A DNA stretch of 64,000 bases from Aquimarina sp. MAR_2010_214 (GCF_002846555.1 NZ_PJMS01000001.1:434001-498000); one strand, 5' to 3'; positions 8,309 through 19,711 are shown, numbered from the stretch's first letter. Notes: a model not told the origin generated them from the sequence alone. Made by a program: numbers and translations.

Positions 8309-8935
8309 TTAACGATTAGCTAATAGCTTTTTTATAGTTTCTATTTTTTTCTTCAGATCCGTTTGGTTTGTTAACATTCCAGAAATAGCAATTCCCGACA
8401 CTCCTGTTTGCATAAGTATTTCAATATCTTTCTCTGTGATTCCTCCAATTGCAACTACAGGTACTTTTAAGTTTTTGTTTTTAAGCTGACCAAGAATATT
8501 TCTATAACCTTCTACTCCTAATATCGGGCTCAGTTTTTTTTTGGTTACCGTATGTTTATATGGTCCAAGGCCTATGTAATCTACACTATCTTCTAGGTGC
8601 TGTAAGCAGTTTTCTATAGTATTTGCAGTACCACCAATAATAAAGTTATCTCCCAGAATTTTTCGTGCCTCCCGAGGATTCATATCACTTAATCCCAAAT
8701 GTATGCCATCGGCCAGAACAGCTTTTGTCACACTTACATTATCATTGACAATCATAATGGCGTCATATTGATCGCAGATATTTCTACATTGCAATGCTGT
8801 ATTTAAATACGTAGCCATGTCTACATCTTTAAGACGTAATTGTATCCATCTACAACCTGCTTTGCAGGCATTCTCTATATTTTTAAGATGTTCCTGCGGA
8901 GTTCTGCCTTGTGATATATATTGAAGTCTTATCAT
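8309..8935 (-). CDS. thiE: Thiamine phosphate synthase ThiE
   Basis: 208 residues. The HMP-pyrophosphate and thiazole-phosphate binding blocks are visible: CRWIQLRLKD, DAIMIVNDN, DGIHLGLSDM, GGTANT, YIGLGPYKHTVTKKK and VAIGGIT. It couples the pyrimidine and thiazole halves into thiamine phosphate. A second, more divergent ThiE-like protein is encoded at 10268-10870; this copy has the canonical pyrophosphate-binding residues and is the likely synthase. Confidence 0.95.
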   Translation of the reverse strand: MIRLQYISQGRTPQEHLKNIENACKAGCRWIQLRLKDVDMATYLNTALQCRNICDQYDAIMIVNDNVSVTKAVLADGIHLGLSDMNPREARKILGDNFIIGGTANTIENCLQHLEDSVDYIGLGPYKHTVTKKKLSPILGVEGYRNILGQLKNKNLKVPVVAIGGITEKDIEILMQTGVSGIAISGMLTNQTDLKKKIETIKKLLANR

Positions 8936-8997
8936 TAATTTTATGAGGTTATGGAATTAAGAATTGCTTTTACAATACCTGCTTAACATTTTGCTTA

Positions 8998-9459
8998 TTA
9001 TTTTATAGCTAATTCCATAACAGGTAAAAACCTATTAGGGATGCTACTTTCTATTTTACCGACCGTTTTAAATCCAAACTTTATATAAAACTTTTCAGCT
9101 TTCGGCTCTGCATATAATCGAACTTTTTCAAAATTACTTTCTTGTATTTTTTTCAAAAAATCATTCATCAAAACAGAACCGTACCCTTTCCCGATACTAC
9201 TAGGATGAAGAAATATATTATCCAACTCAACTACACTCCCTTCTTTCTCTATATAAGAATAATACCCTTTTATAATATCATCAGAAGTCATTTTATACAC
9301 CTCGTTTTTAATAATATACTCTTTTGTAATCGTAAGATCTTTTTCCCATTTTTTAATTTGTTCATCATCATATCCCCAAAATGCTTTTGATATTTTGGTC
9401 AAGCTAGTTATCTCTTCGGCATCATTAACATTGGCCTCTACTATTATTTCTTTTCTCAT
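8998..9459 (-). CDS. GNAT-family N-acetyltransferase inside the thi operon
   Basis: 153 residues. The acetyl-CoA loop is HPSSIGKGYGSVLMNDFLK (Q/R-x-x-G-x-G/A type), followed by VRLYAEPKAEKFYIKFGFKT, the usual GNAT C-terminal strand-helix. The substrate is unknown. It lies between thiE and thiD, 13 bp after thiD, in the same direction. GNAT genes are not a normal part of thiamine operons, so the role may be unrelated or may concern a thiamine precursor. Confidence 0.85.
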   Translation of the reverse strand: MRKEIIVEANVNDAEEITSLTKISKAFWGYDDEQIKKWEKDLTITKEYIIKNEVYKMTSDDIIKGYYSYIEKEGSVVELDNIFLHPSSIGKGYGSVLMNDFLKKIQESNFEKVRLYAEPKAEKFYIKFGFKTVGKIESSIPNRFLPVMELAIK

Positions 9460-9472
9460 TTTACTAATAACT

Positions 9473-10249
9473 TTAAACCCTGTGGTACCCTAACAAACTA
9501 CTATTAGAACTCAGTATTTTTTCGGTATATCTTTTTCCTCTATAACACGCTTTTATTAATGAAAACCCTAATGCTAAATAGGTAGTAATTGCAGAAGAAA
9601 GCACACAACCACTTCCATGCTTTTCTGATACATTTTGTCTTTTGGGGTTAAACGTAAAATTCTTTCCACTTGTAGTGAATAGTTCATCTTTCCCAACTGC
9701 TTCTTTTCTATGCCCTCCTTTTAGAAAAAGATTAGTTTTACTAGAGATATAAACAATTGTTTCTTCGATAGTTTTACTTGAGTATAACTTTTCTATTTCA
9801 TTATAATTTGGTGTCAAAAGATAGATTTTATCTAATACTTCCTCAAACTGTTTCTCGATGTTATTCTGGTCATCTGAATCGTCGTTAGAAGAATGAAAAT
9901 CAAAATCTGAACTAGATTTCAGTACTGGATCTAAGATTATTTTGATTCCATCATTTTTTTCTAATACAACATCAATAATTGCATTAAGTATTTTCCAATT
10001 CTGAACGATTCCTATTTTTACATATGTTATTGTGAAACGATCAAATAATATATCTACTTGACTTTTTATCACATCAATATCCGTCCAATAACATGTTTTG
10101 AATTCAACATCATTCTGGATCGTATTTGCAGTACAAACAGATAAACCATAGCCCTTTAATGCTTCAATCGTTTTAATATCTGCAGTAAGTCCAGCTCCGT
10201 TTGACGGATCAAAACCTGCAATAGTAAGTACATACGGTCTTTTTACCAT
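9473..10249 (-). CDS. thiD: Hydroxymethylpyrimidine (phosphate) kinase ThiD
   Basis: 258 residues. The ribokinase-like fold starts VLTIAGFDPSNGAGLTADIK, the HMP-binding block, and has LDPVLKSSS, LLTPNYNEIE, LKGGH and the C-terminal HGSGCVLSSAITTYLA with the catalytic anion hole. It makes HMP pyrophosphate, the ThiE substrate. An acidic insert (DSDDQNNIEKQ) near 125 is an unusual lineage-specific loop. Confidence 0.94.
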   Translation of the reverse strand: MVKRPYVLTIAGFDPSNGAGLTADIKTIEALKGYGLSVCTANTIQNDVEFKTCYWTDIDVIKSQVDILFDRFTITYVKIGIVQNWKILNAIIDVVLEKNDGIKIILDPVLKSSSDFDFHSSNDDSDDQNNIEKQFEEVLDKIYLLTPNYNEIEKLYSSKTIEETIVYISSKTNLFLKGGHRKEAVGKDELFTTSGKNFTFNPKRQNVSEKHGSGCVLSSAITTYLALGFSLIKACYRGKRYTEKILSSNSSLLGYHRV

Positions 10250-10267
10250 TCTTATTAAGAATCAACT

Positions 10268-10870
10268 TTAAGTAATTTGTATTGTTTTAAGTTTATCATA
10301 AATCATTTTGAAACTTTGTAATGAATCCTCTGTATTCCATATTCCTCCTAAAACACCAACTCCTCTATATCCCAAATCGAATGTGGCTTGCAATGTATTC
10401 TCATTAATTCCGCCCATCCCTATTACAAATTCATTTAGGTCCGTAACATCAAATCCTTTTCCTTCATACCCTGCTTTAGAAATCGAGCCAAAAACCGGGC
10501 TTAATAAAACATATTCAAAATCAACTGAACAATTTTTAATATCCTCTTTAGAATGAAAAGAGCTACTTACTTTAAAACCTTTCGTTTTATAATTATTGAC
10601 ATACTCTTCTAACTTTTCTTCTAAATCTAGTCGTGGTTGTTCCTGAATATGAATTCCTCTCAAATTAAATTCTTCGCATAATTCATGAAATTGATGTATC
10701 ATAATACAACTATGGTATTTTGCATCAATTTGGTTGAGCAAAGCTCTATATCCTTCTACATCAAATGTTGGTTTGCGAAAATGCAATATCTCCAGACCAT
10801 TATCGAATAGTTTATTGATTTTATTTGCTTCATTTTCTAATTCTCGTTCTGAGGTTAATATGATTAGCAT
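10268..10870 (-). CDS. Divergent ThiE/TenI-like protein
   Basis: 200 residues. The TIM-barrel plan of thiamine phosphate synthase is recognisable from LEILHFRKPTFD, RGIHIQEQPRL, VLLSPVFGSISKAGYEG and GMGGINENTL, but the pyrophosphate-binding TKK stretch of true ThiE is replaced by SISKAGYEG. That is typical of the TenI thiazole-tautomerase branch and of a second ThiE paralogue common in Bacteroidota. It probably tautomerises the ThiG product or acts in salvage. It lies 18 bp before thiD and follows thiC across the palindromic repeat. Confidence 0.85.
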   Translation of the reverse strand: MLIILTSERELENEANKINKLFDNGLEILHFRKPTFDVEGYRALLNQIDAKYHSCIMIHQFHELCEEFNLRGIHIQEQPRLDLEEKLEEYVNNYKTKGFKVSSSFHSKEDIKNCSVDFEYVLLSPVFGSISKAGYEGKGFDVTDLNEFVIGMGGINENTLQATFDLGYRGVGVLGGIWNTEDSLQSFKMIYDKLKTIQIT

Positions 10871-10967
10871 AGATCGGGTTTTGGGTTTCTGGTTTTGGGT
10901 ATCAGCTATCTGGTTTTAGCTATCACGAATACCTGATACCCGATACCCAATAGCTGACACCTGATAC
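10871..10967. repeat. Intact palindromic intergenic repeat
   Basis: About 97 bp of repeated GGGTATCAG-like words in inverted arrangement. GGTATCAGCTAT (10898-10909) pairs with ATAGCTGACACC (10950-10961) with one G-U, and the loop side carries two further copies of CTGATACC. It fills the gap between the thiC stop and the thiE-like start. A disrupted relative flanks the four-helix gene at 7041-7526. Confidence 0.7.
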
Positions 10968-12839
<1,872 letters not shown>

Positions 12840-12904
12840 TCAGGTTTTGATTATACTCTTTGCTATTCGTTTTTTATGATATTCTTAATGATCTATAATT
12901 AATC

Positions 12905-13105
12905 CTATCCGCCTTGAGTAGCTTTTATAATTACTACATCATCATCATTCTGTAATGTTGTTTGTTCCCATTTTTCTTTAGAAACAACTTCATTATTAAT
13001 GGCAATAGCAATTCCGTTAGGAACAATATCTAATTGTTCTAACAACTTTTTTATTGAGCTGTTTTCTAAAATTGCTTGAGATTGATTGTTAACGTTTACG
13101 GTCAT
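12905..13105 (-). CDS. thiS: Sulfur carrier protein ThiS
   Basis: 66 residues with the ubiquitin-like pattern and a terminal IIKATQGG; the GG end is adenylylated and thiocarboxylated to feed sulfur to ThiG. It is the first gene after the TPP riboswitch. The adenylyltransferase ThiF that normally activates it is not encoded in this window. Confidence 0.95.
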   Translation of the reverse strand: MTVNVNNQSQAILENSSIKKLLEQLDIVPNGIAIAINNEVVSKEKWEQTTLQNDDDVVIIKATQGG

Positions 13106-13158
13106 CTTTTTTAGATTAATTCCATAAACTTTAGGTCCTAATTGCCTAAATAGAGAAG

Positions 13159-13184
13159 AAAAATCACATCTATAAAAAATGTGA
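13159..13184 (-). terminator. Candidate terminator in the thi operon leader
   Basis: TCACAT and ATGTGA form a 6-bp stem that on the minus strand is followed by TTTTT. It lies immediately after the TPP aptamer and 54 bp before thiS, where an expression platform is expected. The stem is short, so the call is tentative. Confidence 0.5.
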
Positions 13185-13189
13185 CATTT

Positions 13190-13272
13190 ACTTTTCCCTT
13201 CGTCGGTACTAACCGCATCAGGTTCAAAGGGTATTTCTCAGACCTAACCGAAGTTAAGGACACCCCTAAAGT
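13190..13272 (-). promoter_or_regulatory. TPP riboswitch (thi-box) of the thiS-thiH operon
   Basis: Read on the minus strand it has P1 ACTTT/AAAGT, GGGGTG, then GTCTGAGA, ATACCCTTTGAACCTGAT and CGAAGGGAA, which are the conserved thi-box blocks in order. Binding of thiamine pyrophosphate should shut off the operon. Confidence 0.93.
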
Positions 13273-13285
13273 TTATGTTATAAAA

Positions 13286-13328
13286 GTAATAAAACTCAAG
13301 TTTAAAAATACTTTTAAACTTGAGTTTT
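13286..13328 (-). terminator. Strong intrinsic terminator after the TonB receptor gene
   Basis: A perfect 17-bp stem (13291-13307 with 13312-13328) around a 4-nt loop, centred on AAACTCAAGTTTAAAA, with TTTT after it on the minus strand. It separates the receptor gene from the thi operon riboswitch. Confidence 0.8.
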
Positions 13329-13331
13329 TAA

Positions 13332-15551
13332 TTAAAATTTTAATGTTGCCCCAAGCAAAAAATTAATCCCTGCCTGTGGATAAAAGCCTGCCCCCTCGAC
13401 AGTAGTTACTGTGCCAGGATTAGAAAAATCATCATCAAATGTAAAAAAGTATCCATTAGATACATATTCCTCATCAAAAACATTGTTTACCAACCCTGTT
13501 AGCACAATAGATTTAAAAACAGGAATATTTTTGATTTCATATACTATATTTAAATCATTAATAAAGAAACTATCTAGTTTCGAAGTTTTACTATCAATGT
13601 TCCCCATGTATTGCTCTCCTACAAACTTAGACAGCAACCCTAATTGAAGGTTTTTTATAGGGCGATACATAAACATATTACCTGCTACAATATTAGGTGA
13701 ATATGAGATGTTTGTATCTCCAAGATTGACTAAACCACCATCTCTAGAGGTTACAAAATCTTTATTCTTATTCGTACTTAATGAAACATTGGGTTTAACT
13801 ACAAATTGATCAGAAAGTGTAATATCTGCATCTATTTCGATTCCTAAACGATAGCTTTCTCCACTAGTTGCTCGAATTGGCGCACCTACATCATCCAGTG
13901 CCCCTGTTAACACCAATTGATCTTTATACCACATATAATAAAGGTTGGTATTTACTATTATTTTGTTTTTTGCAAATCGCCATCCTAATTCAATATCATT
14001 AAGTCTCTCTGCTGTATCGATACCATTTTCAAAATCATCTCTTCTTGGTTCTCTATTCGCTCTGGCATAGGATGCATATACATGATTTGCATCATTTACA
14101 TGAAAGGTTGCTCCCATTTTTGGATTAAAGAATGCGTAGTTTTTATCTACTTGAAGCGGAACTCTTTTTGAAGTTAACCCTGTAGTTTCGTAATTTACAA
14201 AACGTCCTTGCAGGTCTAAAAATGCACTCCATTTATCATTGACTCTATAGGTTGTTTTACCAAAAACAGTGTATTCGGTTTTCTTCCCATTTCCATAGTA
14301 ATATTTGTCTCCACTCTGAAAACCGATGGGGTTCTCTGTCCAAATAATTTCACCAAAATGGTCTCCATCATAATAACTATAGAATCCACCAAAATCGATA
14401 TCAAAACTATTATCTTTATAATTTACACTTGCATTTACAACATAAAAATCATTCTTCAACCATCTTTTGCGTAAATAATCAGTTTGCGTAATTTCTTCTC
14501 CGTTAACAGTAACAGGATTTACTCCCAGAAATGCCAAAGTTGCCTGATTAGAAAATAATACATTACTATAATGCCACTCATCTACATATTGCTCAAAGAA
14601 TCCTCGACCATACGTATAATTCAAACCTAAGTTTGTAGACCAATTATTGTTATATTTTTGATTCCAATGCAATTGGTAATGATCTTGTTTATAATTATCT
14701 ACTTCATTCTCATAAAACCCTTGAAGATTTCCATCGGCATCATATTGAAACCCTATTGGATTAAATCGTCTGTCATTTTCTAAAGTAGTCTTATCGATAC
14801 CATTCCATGATTGATATGTAATCTCGTGTCCTCCAAAAGTAATTGCTTTAATCAAAGTGTTATTATCTACATAAGATCCTTGAACGAAATACGATTTTAA
14901 ATCTGAAGAAGCACGGTCGACATAACCGTCTGATGCAATAGCTGATAAACGACCTGCTATTTCTATCTTTTCATTGATCAAACCTGTACTAAATTTCAGA
15001 TTATGTTTTCTGGTACCAAAGGATCCCACAGTATTCGAAATTTCTGCATTAGCTTTTTCAGAAACGGCATCTGTTAATAGGTTTAAACTAGCTCCAAAAG
15101 CTCCCGAACCATTGGTTGAAGTTCCTACACCACGCTGAAGCTGTAGATTTTCGACAGAAGATGCAAAATCAGGAAGGTTAACCCAAAATGTACCCTGGCT
15201 CTCGGCATCATTAAAAGGTATCCCATTTAATGTAACATTTACTCTTGATGCATCACTACCTCTTACTCTAATATATGTATACCCCACTCCTGTTCCTGCA
15301 TCAGTAGTAGTAACTACTCCTGGTAAATAGTTTAATAAAACAGGGATATCCTGACCCAGATTGCGTGATGCCAGTTCCTCTTTAGACAGATTAGAGTGGG
15401 TGATAGGTGAATCTGCTTCTACACGTACAGATTTTACTAAGACTTCATCTAATTTTTCTGTTTTAGTTTGAGTAGAATCTGTTGATTTTTCCTGAGCTGT
15501 GATGTTAATGCTCAATACAGAAAGTGTAAGATAAAATAATACGTTTTTCAT
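13332..15551 (-). CDS. TonB-dependent outer-membrane receptor, TPP-regulated (probable thiamine uptake)
   Basis: 739 residues. There is a signal peptide (MKNVLFYLTLSVLSINITAQ), a plug domain (DIPVLLNYLPGVVTT, YIRVRGSDASRVNVTLNGIP, LQLQRGVGTSTNG) and a 22-strand barrel ending in F (LLGATLKF). The start is preceded by a TPP riboswitch, which ties it to thiamine: in Bacteroidota such receptors are predicted to import thiamine or its precursors across the outer membrane. The substrate is inferred from the riboswitch, not from the barrel sequence. Confidence 0.93.
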   Translation of the reverse strand: MKNVLFYLTLSVLSINITAQEKSTDSTQTKTEKLDEVLVKSVRVEADSPITHSNLSKEELASRNLGQDIPVLLNYLPGVVTTTDAGTGVGYTYIRVRGSDASRVNVTLNGIPFNDAESQGTFWVNLPDFASSVENLQLQRGVGTSTNGSGAFGASLNLLTDAVSEKANAEISNTVGSFGTRKHNLKFSTGLINEKIEIAGRLSAIASDGYVDRASSDLKSYFVQGSYVDNNTLIKAITFGGHEITYQSWNGIDKTTLENDRRFNPIGFQYDADGNLQGFYENEVDNYKQDHYQLHWNQKYNNNWSTNLGLNYTYGRGFFEQYVDEWHYSNVLFSNQATLAFLGVNPVTVNGEEITQTDYLRKRWLKNDFYVVNASVNYKDNSFDIDFGGFYSYYDGDHFGEIIWTENPIGFQSGDKYYYGNGKKTEYTVFGKTTYRVNDKWSAFLDLQGRFVNYETTGLTSKRVPLQVDKNYAFFNPKMGATFHVNDANHVYASYARANREPRRDDFENGIDTAERLNDIELGWRFAKNKIIVNTNLYYMWYKDQLVLTGALDDVGAPIRATSGESYRLGIEIDADITLSDQFVVKPNVSLSTNKNKDFVTSRDGGLVNLGDTNISYSPNIVAGNMFMYRPIKNLQLGLLSKFVGEQYMGNIDSKTSKLDSFFINDLNIVYEIKNIPVFKSIVLTGLVNNVFDEEYVSNGYFFTFDDDFSNPGTVTTVEGAGFYPQAGINFLLGATLKF

Positions 15552-15715
15552 TCGTAAACATTCATTACGAATAAAAGGGGTTATTATTCTGTTATAAAAT
15601 TAGTACTTAAAAAAGCTTGATAACATTAAGAATACATCTTCTACCTGAAGTTTCAGTATTTTCTATAGTGTCATCTCGCATGTTACAAAATAGGCACACA
15701 GTACCTTTTTTGGTT

Positions 15716-15803
15716 CCACAGTCCCTTGGCAACATTACCTGCCCAGGTTCATTGGGTATGATCTCAGCCTTTTACGTTATAAAACTTAAAAAGCACCCCT
15801 TTT
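15716..15803 (-). promoter_or_regulatory. TPP riboswitch upstream of the TonB receptor gene
   Basis: On the minus strand the order is GGGGTGC, a long P3 arm, GGCTGAGATCATACCC, GAACCTGGGCAGG and TTGCCAAGGGA, as in the thi-box. The aptamer ends ~165 bp before the start codon. I see no clear terminator in that leader, so the mode of control is open. The gap 15552-15715 holds no gene. Confidence 0.88.
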
Positions 15804-15815
15804 GAGATTTTGGCG

Positions 15816-15823
15816 CAAAAATA
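15816..15823 (-). promoter_or_regulatory. -7 box for the TonB receptor transcript
   Basis: TATTTTTG on the minus strand matches TAnnTTTG and lies 13 bp upstream of the riboswitch aptamer. No good TTG -33 box is seen. Confidence 0.4.
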
Positions 15824-15920
15824 CTGTGTTTTATTGATTTATTGTACATTTATTTGATTAATATCGAATCTATACTAATACAAAGCAATGCTTTGGGATT
15901 TTTGAAGTTATAAAAGTGTT

Positions 15921-18353
15921 ATGAAGAATACGAAAAGATCGGTTACTTTTAAAATTATTGCAGGTTATTTACTTGCAGGCTTACTTGCTGTAACTGCATT
16001 TTGGGTTATCTATCAGCAACTAGGCAATTATACTCAAATTAACGAAATCAAAAATCAAAATAATGAGAAACTATTCCTGGTTGGTGAAACTATAACAGGA
16101 TTATATGAAGCCGAAAGTTTAACAAGAAATATCATTCAGACTTCTGACGTTAAAAAGTTTATTTCTTATAAAACCAAAATAGATACAATACTAAAAACAA
16201 TTAATCAGGTTTCTGAAATATCTGATGATACGCTACAAACTCGAAAAATAGATAGTATCAAGCATCTTATTGATAGTAAAAATAAAAACCTTGAAGAGCT
16301 TATTAAAATTTATGAACAGCGAAAACAAAAAGGGTTATATGAGACTGCTATTAATGAGTTAGAAAAAGTAAATAAAAGCTTTGGTGGATATACTAAATAT
16401 GATATCCGATTTAAAAAATACGATCCTCGTACTAGAAGAGCACTTATCAATATTTTAGAATTAACCAAACAAGATAATGCAAAACGACTTACCAATCAAA
16501 CTGTCGATTCATTAGCTACTTCTGTAAAACAAGTACTTGCAGAACTTGAGCAAAAGGATAAAAAATATAGGCGTGAAATAACGCTAAAGGAGAACAATCT
16601 TCTCAAAAAGGATCAAATCATTACAAAACAACTAAGAGATTTACTTGCTTCTATTGAACGTAATGAAAGAAATGAATATTTTGCACGTTTAGAAGCTTCA
16701 AATCAAGTTTTAAATAATACCGCCGATATTATTGTAGTAATTGCTGCTATCAGCCTGCTAATAGCAATTATATTTCTGTTTTTGATTACTAAAGATGTCT
16801 CTAAAAGTCAAAAATATCGGAATGAACTCGAGGCCGAAAAAACATATACCGAATCTCTTTTAAAAACACGGGAATCCTTAATTAACACGGTTACTCATGA
16901 TCTTCGTTCTCCTTTAAATACGGTTATTGGATATTCAGATTTATTAGAAAGAACAGGGTTAGACAATAAGCAAAAGCATTATTTGGATCACTTAAAAAAA
17001 TCATCTGACTATATTCTTCATTTGGTAAATGACCTTCTTGATTTATCAAAGCTTGAAGCTGGCCGAATGGTGATTGAAGAACTTCCGTTTTCTCCAAAAA
17101 AATTAATAGAAAATACCATTTCTAGTGTTATTCCCATAAATGACAAAAAAAATATTGATGTCAGAATTATCATAGATAGTCAATTAAAAAAACAATATTT
17201 AGGAGATCCTTTTAGAATAAAACAGGTATTGACAAATTTGATGAATAATGCTTATAAATTTACTAATGATGGTTCTATTACAATTGATAGTAAAATTATT
17301 GAAAACGGTTTATCAGAAAAACAATTAGTTATATCTGTAAAAGATACAGGAATCGGAATTACAAAGGAGCAACAGCATTATATTTTTGAAGAGTTTTCTC
17401 AAGGAGATGATAATACTGAGAAAAAATATGGTGGTTTTGGTTTAGGGCTTGCTATTACCAAAAAAATAATTAAACTCCTAAAAGGTAAAATTGAATTAGA
17501 TAGTGAGCTCAATGTAGGTAGTAAATTCACATTCTACATCCCTCTTAAACTATCTGATATATCAATCCCCGAAGAAGAATCAGAAGTTTCAGAAATACAG
17601 AATTTTACAAATAAGAAGGTTCTGATTGTTGATGATGATCCAAGTCAATTAGCATTAACTAGCGAGGTAGCCACATTGGCCGGCCTAAATTATGATATAT
17701 GTAAAAACGGTATTGAAGCCATCTCATTATTACAAACCAACAAATACGATCTTGTACTCACCGATATTCAAATGCCAAAAATGGATGGCTTTGAACTTTT
17801 AAAATCTATAAAAAGCAATGCAAATCAATCCAACATACCAGTTGTTGCATTATCTGGTAGAACAGATACTTCTTTTATGGAGTATCAAGAAGCTGGATTT
17901 GCTGCAAGCTTACGAAAACCATATGCTCCAAAGGAGTTAATTGATCTTATTGCTCAGGTACTTAGCGTTGATATTACCAATTATAATGGGATAACTCAGA
18001 ACGACCTGAGCCTTTCTGACGAACAATATTCTCTTAGTGATTTAATGCTTTTTGCACAAGGTGATTCTGATTCTCTATATGCTATTTTAGATACATTTTA
18101 TGAAAGTACTATCAACAATGTTAAAGAGTTAAAAACAAGAGCTAGAAAAAAAGAGATATCTCATATTAAAAAGATTGCTCATAAAATGCTTCCCATGTTT
18201 AAGCAAATCAAAGCAAAAGAGGTAATACCTATTCTAGAAAAATTAGAACACCCCGATCAATATGATCTCAGCAAAAAAACTATACTTAATCTAACAGATG
18301 ACGGAATCGAAAAAATTGAAGATTTAATCGATACATTAAAAGTAGAAAATTAA
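15921..18353 (+). CDS. Hybrid sensor histidine kinase with receiver and Hpt-like domains
   Basis: 810 residues. A helix near 13-30 and another near 270-290 bracket a ~240-residue coiled periplasmic sensor. Then come a HisKA domain (NTVTHDLRSPLNTVIGYSDL, His325), an ATPase (LMNNAYKFTNDG, DTGIGI, GGFGLGLAIT), a receiver (KVLIVDDDPSQ; phosphoacceptor Asp in LVLTDIQMPKMDG near 614) and a C-terminal helical part with AHKMLPMFKQ near 754 that resembles a phosphotransfer domain. It ends 4 bp inside the convergent sigma-54 response-regulator gene, its likely partner in a phosphorelay. Confidence 0.93.
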   Translation: MKNTKRSVTFKIIAGYLLAGLLAVTAFWVIYQQLGNYTQINEIKNQNNEKLFLVGETITGLYEAESLTRNIIQTSDVKKFISYKTKIDTILKTINQVSEISDDTLQTRKIDSIKHLIDSKNKNLEELIKIYEQRKQKGLYETAINELEKVNKSFGGYTKYDIRFKKYDPRTRRALINILELTKQDNAKRLTNQTVDSLATSVKQVLAELEQKDKKYRREITLKENNLLKKDQIITKQLRDLLASIERNERNEYFARLEASNQVLNNTADIIVVIAAISLLIAIIFLFLITKDVSKSQKYRNELEAEKTYTESLLKTRESLINTVTHDLRSPLNTVIGYSDLLERTGLDNKQKHYLDHLKKSSDYILHLVNDLLDLSKLEAGRMVIEELPFSPKKLIENTISSVIPINDKKNIDVRIIIDSQLKKQYLGDPFRIKQVLTNLMNNAYKFTNDGSITIDSKIIENGLSEKQLVISVKDTGIGITKEQQHYIFEEFSQGDDNTEKKYGGFGLGLAITKKIIKLLKGKIELDSELNVGSKFTFYIPLKLSDISIPEEESEVSEIQNFTNKKVLIVDDDPSQLALTSEVATLAGLNYDICKNGIEAISLLQTNKYDLVLTDIQMPKMDGFELLKSIKSNANQSNIPVVALSGRTDTSFMEYQEAGFAASLRKPYAPKELIDLIAQVLSVDITNYNGITQNDLSLSDEQYSLSDLMLFAQGDSDSLYAILDTFYESTINNVKELKTRARKKEISHIKKIAHKMLPMFKQIKAKEVIPILEKLEHPDQYDLSKKTILNLTDDGIEKIEDLIDTLKVEN

Positions 18354-19711
18354 AGGCTAATATCGTACTGTTTTAATTTATTGTACAATGTTTTTCGATC
18401 TATTAAAAGCATTCTGGCTGCTTTAGCTTTATTTCCATTTGCTTTTTCTAACGCATCAAGAATCAATTCCTGTTCATTTTGATTTTTAAACAATCCGTAA
18501 GTTTGTTTTGCATTATGAGAAGCATAAGCAATATCATTTGGCAATACATCTAACGTAATCATATCACTTTGAGAAAGAAGAACAGATCGTTTTACCATAT
18601 TTTTTAATTCTCTTAAATTACCAGGCCAATTGTATTTTTTAAATGCTTCTAATACTTCATCAGCAAATCCAACCACATGTTTTTCTAATTCGATATTCGA
18701 TTCTTCAAGAAAGTGATTTGCAAAAAGCATCAGATCTTCAATTCTATCTCGCAATGGTGGTACCTTGATAGAAAATTCATTTAATCTATGATATAGATCT
18801 TCTCTAAACTCCCCTTCTTTTACGGCATGACTAAGATCTTCATTAGTAGCAACTATTACTCTAATATCTACTTCTATTTCTTTATTACTACCTACTGGCT
18901 TAATTTTTCGTTCCTGAAGTGCTCTTAACAATTGAACTTGTAACTCATAGCTTAAATTACCAATTTCATCTAAAAACAGTGTCCCTTTATTTGCAGCCTC
19001 AAAATGACCTACTTTATCATTTACAGCACCAGTAAAGGATCCTTTTATATGACCGAAGAATTCACTAGAGGCTATTTCTTTAGGAATAGCTCCACAATCT
19101 ACTGCTACAAATGGTTTATCAGCTCGCTTACTTGCCTTATGAATACTGCTTGCAACATATTCTTTACCTGTACCACTATCACCTATTACTAAAACAGACA
19201 TACGTGTTGGAGCTACAAGAGCAACATATTCGTTTAGCTTTTTGGAAGCGTCACTAACTCCACGAACAAAAGAATCATTGGTTCTTTTTGAGGTTTTAGA
19301 TACTGTTGCATTCGTTTCTTTTTCTTTAGCTGTTTTGTCTGATATAACTCCTTGTTTGGATAGTGCCTTTTCTATAGTATGGAGTATAGCATCTGGGTTA
19401 AATGGTTTTGAAACATAATCAAAAGCTCCTTGTTTAATGGCACTAACTGCCATATTGATTTCGGCATAGCCGGTCATAATAATCACTTGGGTATCCGAAT
19501 TATGTTTTAAAATTTCGGATAATAAGGTAATACCATCACTATCAGGTAATCTTACATCAGAAAGTACAACATCAAAAGTGTCTTTCTTAATTTTTTGAAT
19601 AGCTTCATCACCAGAAAATGCTGTAAAGACCTCATATTCCTTTTTTTGTAAAAAGGTCTTAAGCATTGTACAAAAAGCCACATCATCTTCAACAATAAGT
19701 ATTTTAGACAT
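18350..19711 (-). CDS. NtrC-type sigma-54-dependent response regulator
   Basis: 453 residues. The receiver domain starts KILIVEDDVAF with Asp52 in LSDVRLPDSDG. The AAA+ part has Walker A GDSGTGKE, the sigma-54 contact loop as GSFTGA (GAFTGA in most members), Walker B TLFLDEIGNL and R-fingers. The Fis-like HTH is GNKAKAARMLLIDRKTLYNKL. It activates sigma-54 promoters when phosphorylated. It is convergent with and overlaps the hybrid kinase gene by 4 bp. Confidence 0.95.
   Translation of the reverse strand: MSKILIVEDDVAFCTMLKTFLQKKEYEVFTAFSGDEAIQKIKKDTFDVVLSDVRLPDSDGITLLSEILKHNSDTQVIIMTGYAEINMAVSAIKQGAFDYVSKPFNPDAILHTIEKALSKQGVISDKTAKEKETNATVSKTSKRTNDSFVRGVSDASKKLNEYVALVAPTRMSVLVIGDSGTGKEYVASSIHKASKRADKPFVAVDCGAIPKEIASSEFFGHIKGSFTGAVNDKVGHFEAANKGTLFLDEIGNLSYELQVQLLRALQERKIKPVGSNKEIEVDIRVIVATNEDLSHAVKEGEFREDLYHRLNEFSIKVPPLRDRIEDLMLFANHFLEESNIELEKHVVGFADEVLEAFKKYNWPGNLRELKNMVKRSVLLSQSDMITLDVLPNDIAYASHNAKQTYGLFKNQNEQELILDALEKANGNKAKAARMLLIDRKTLYNKLKQYDISL

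Noticed and set aside
10871-10967. Repeated GGTATCAG words considered as a CRISPR array
   Set aside because: The units are inverted, unequal and have no regular spacers; no cas genes are near. It is a palindromic intergenic repeat.
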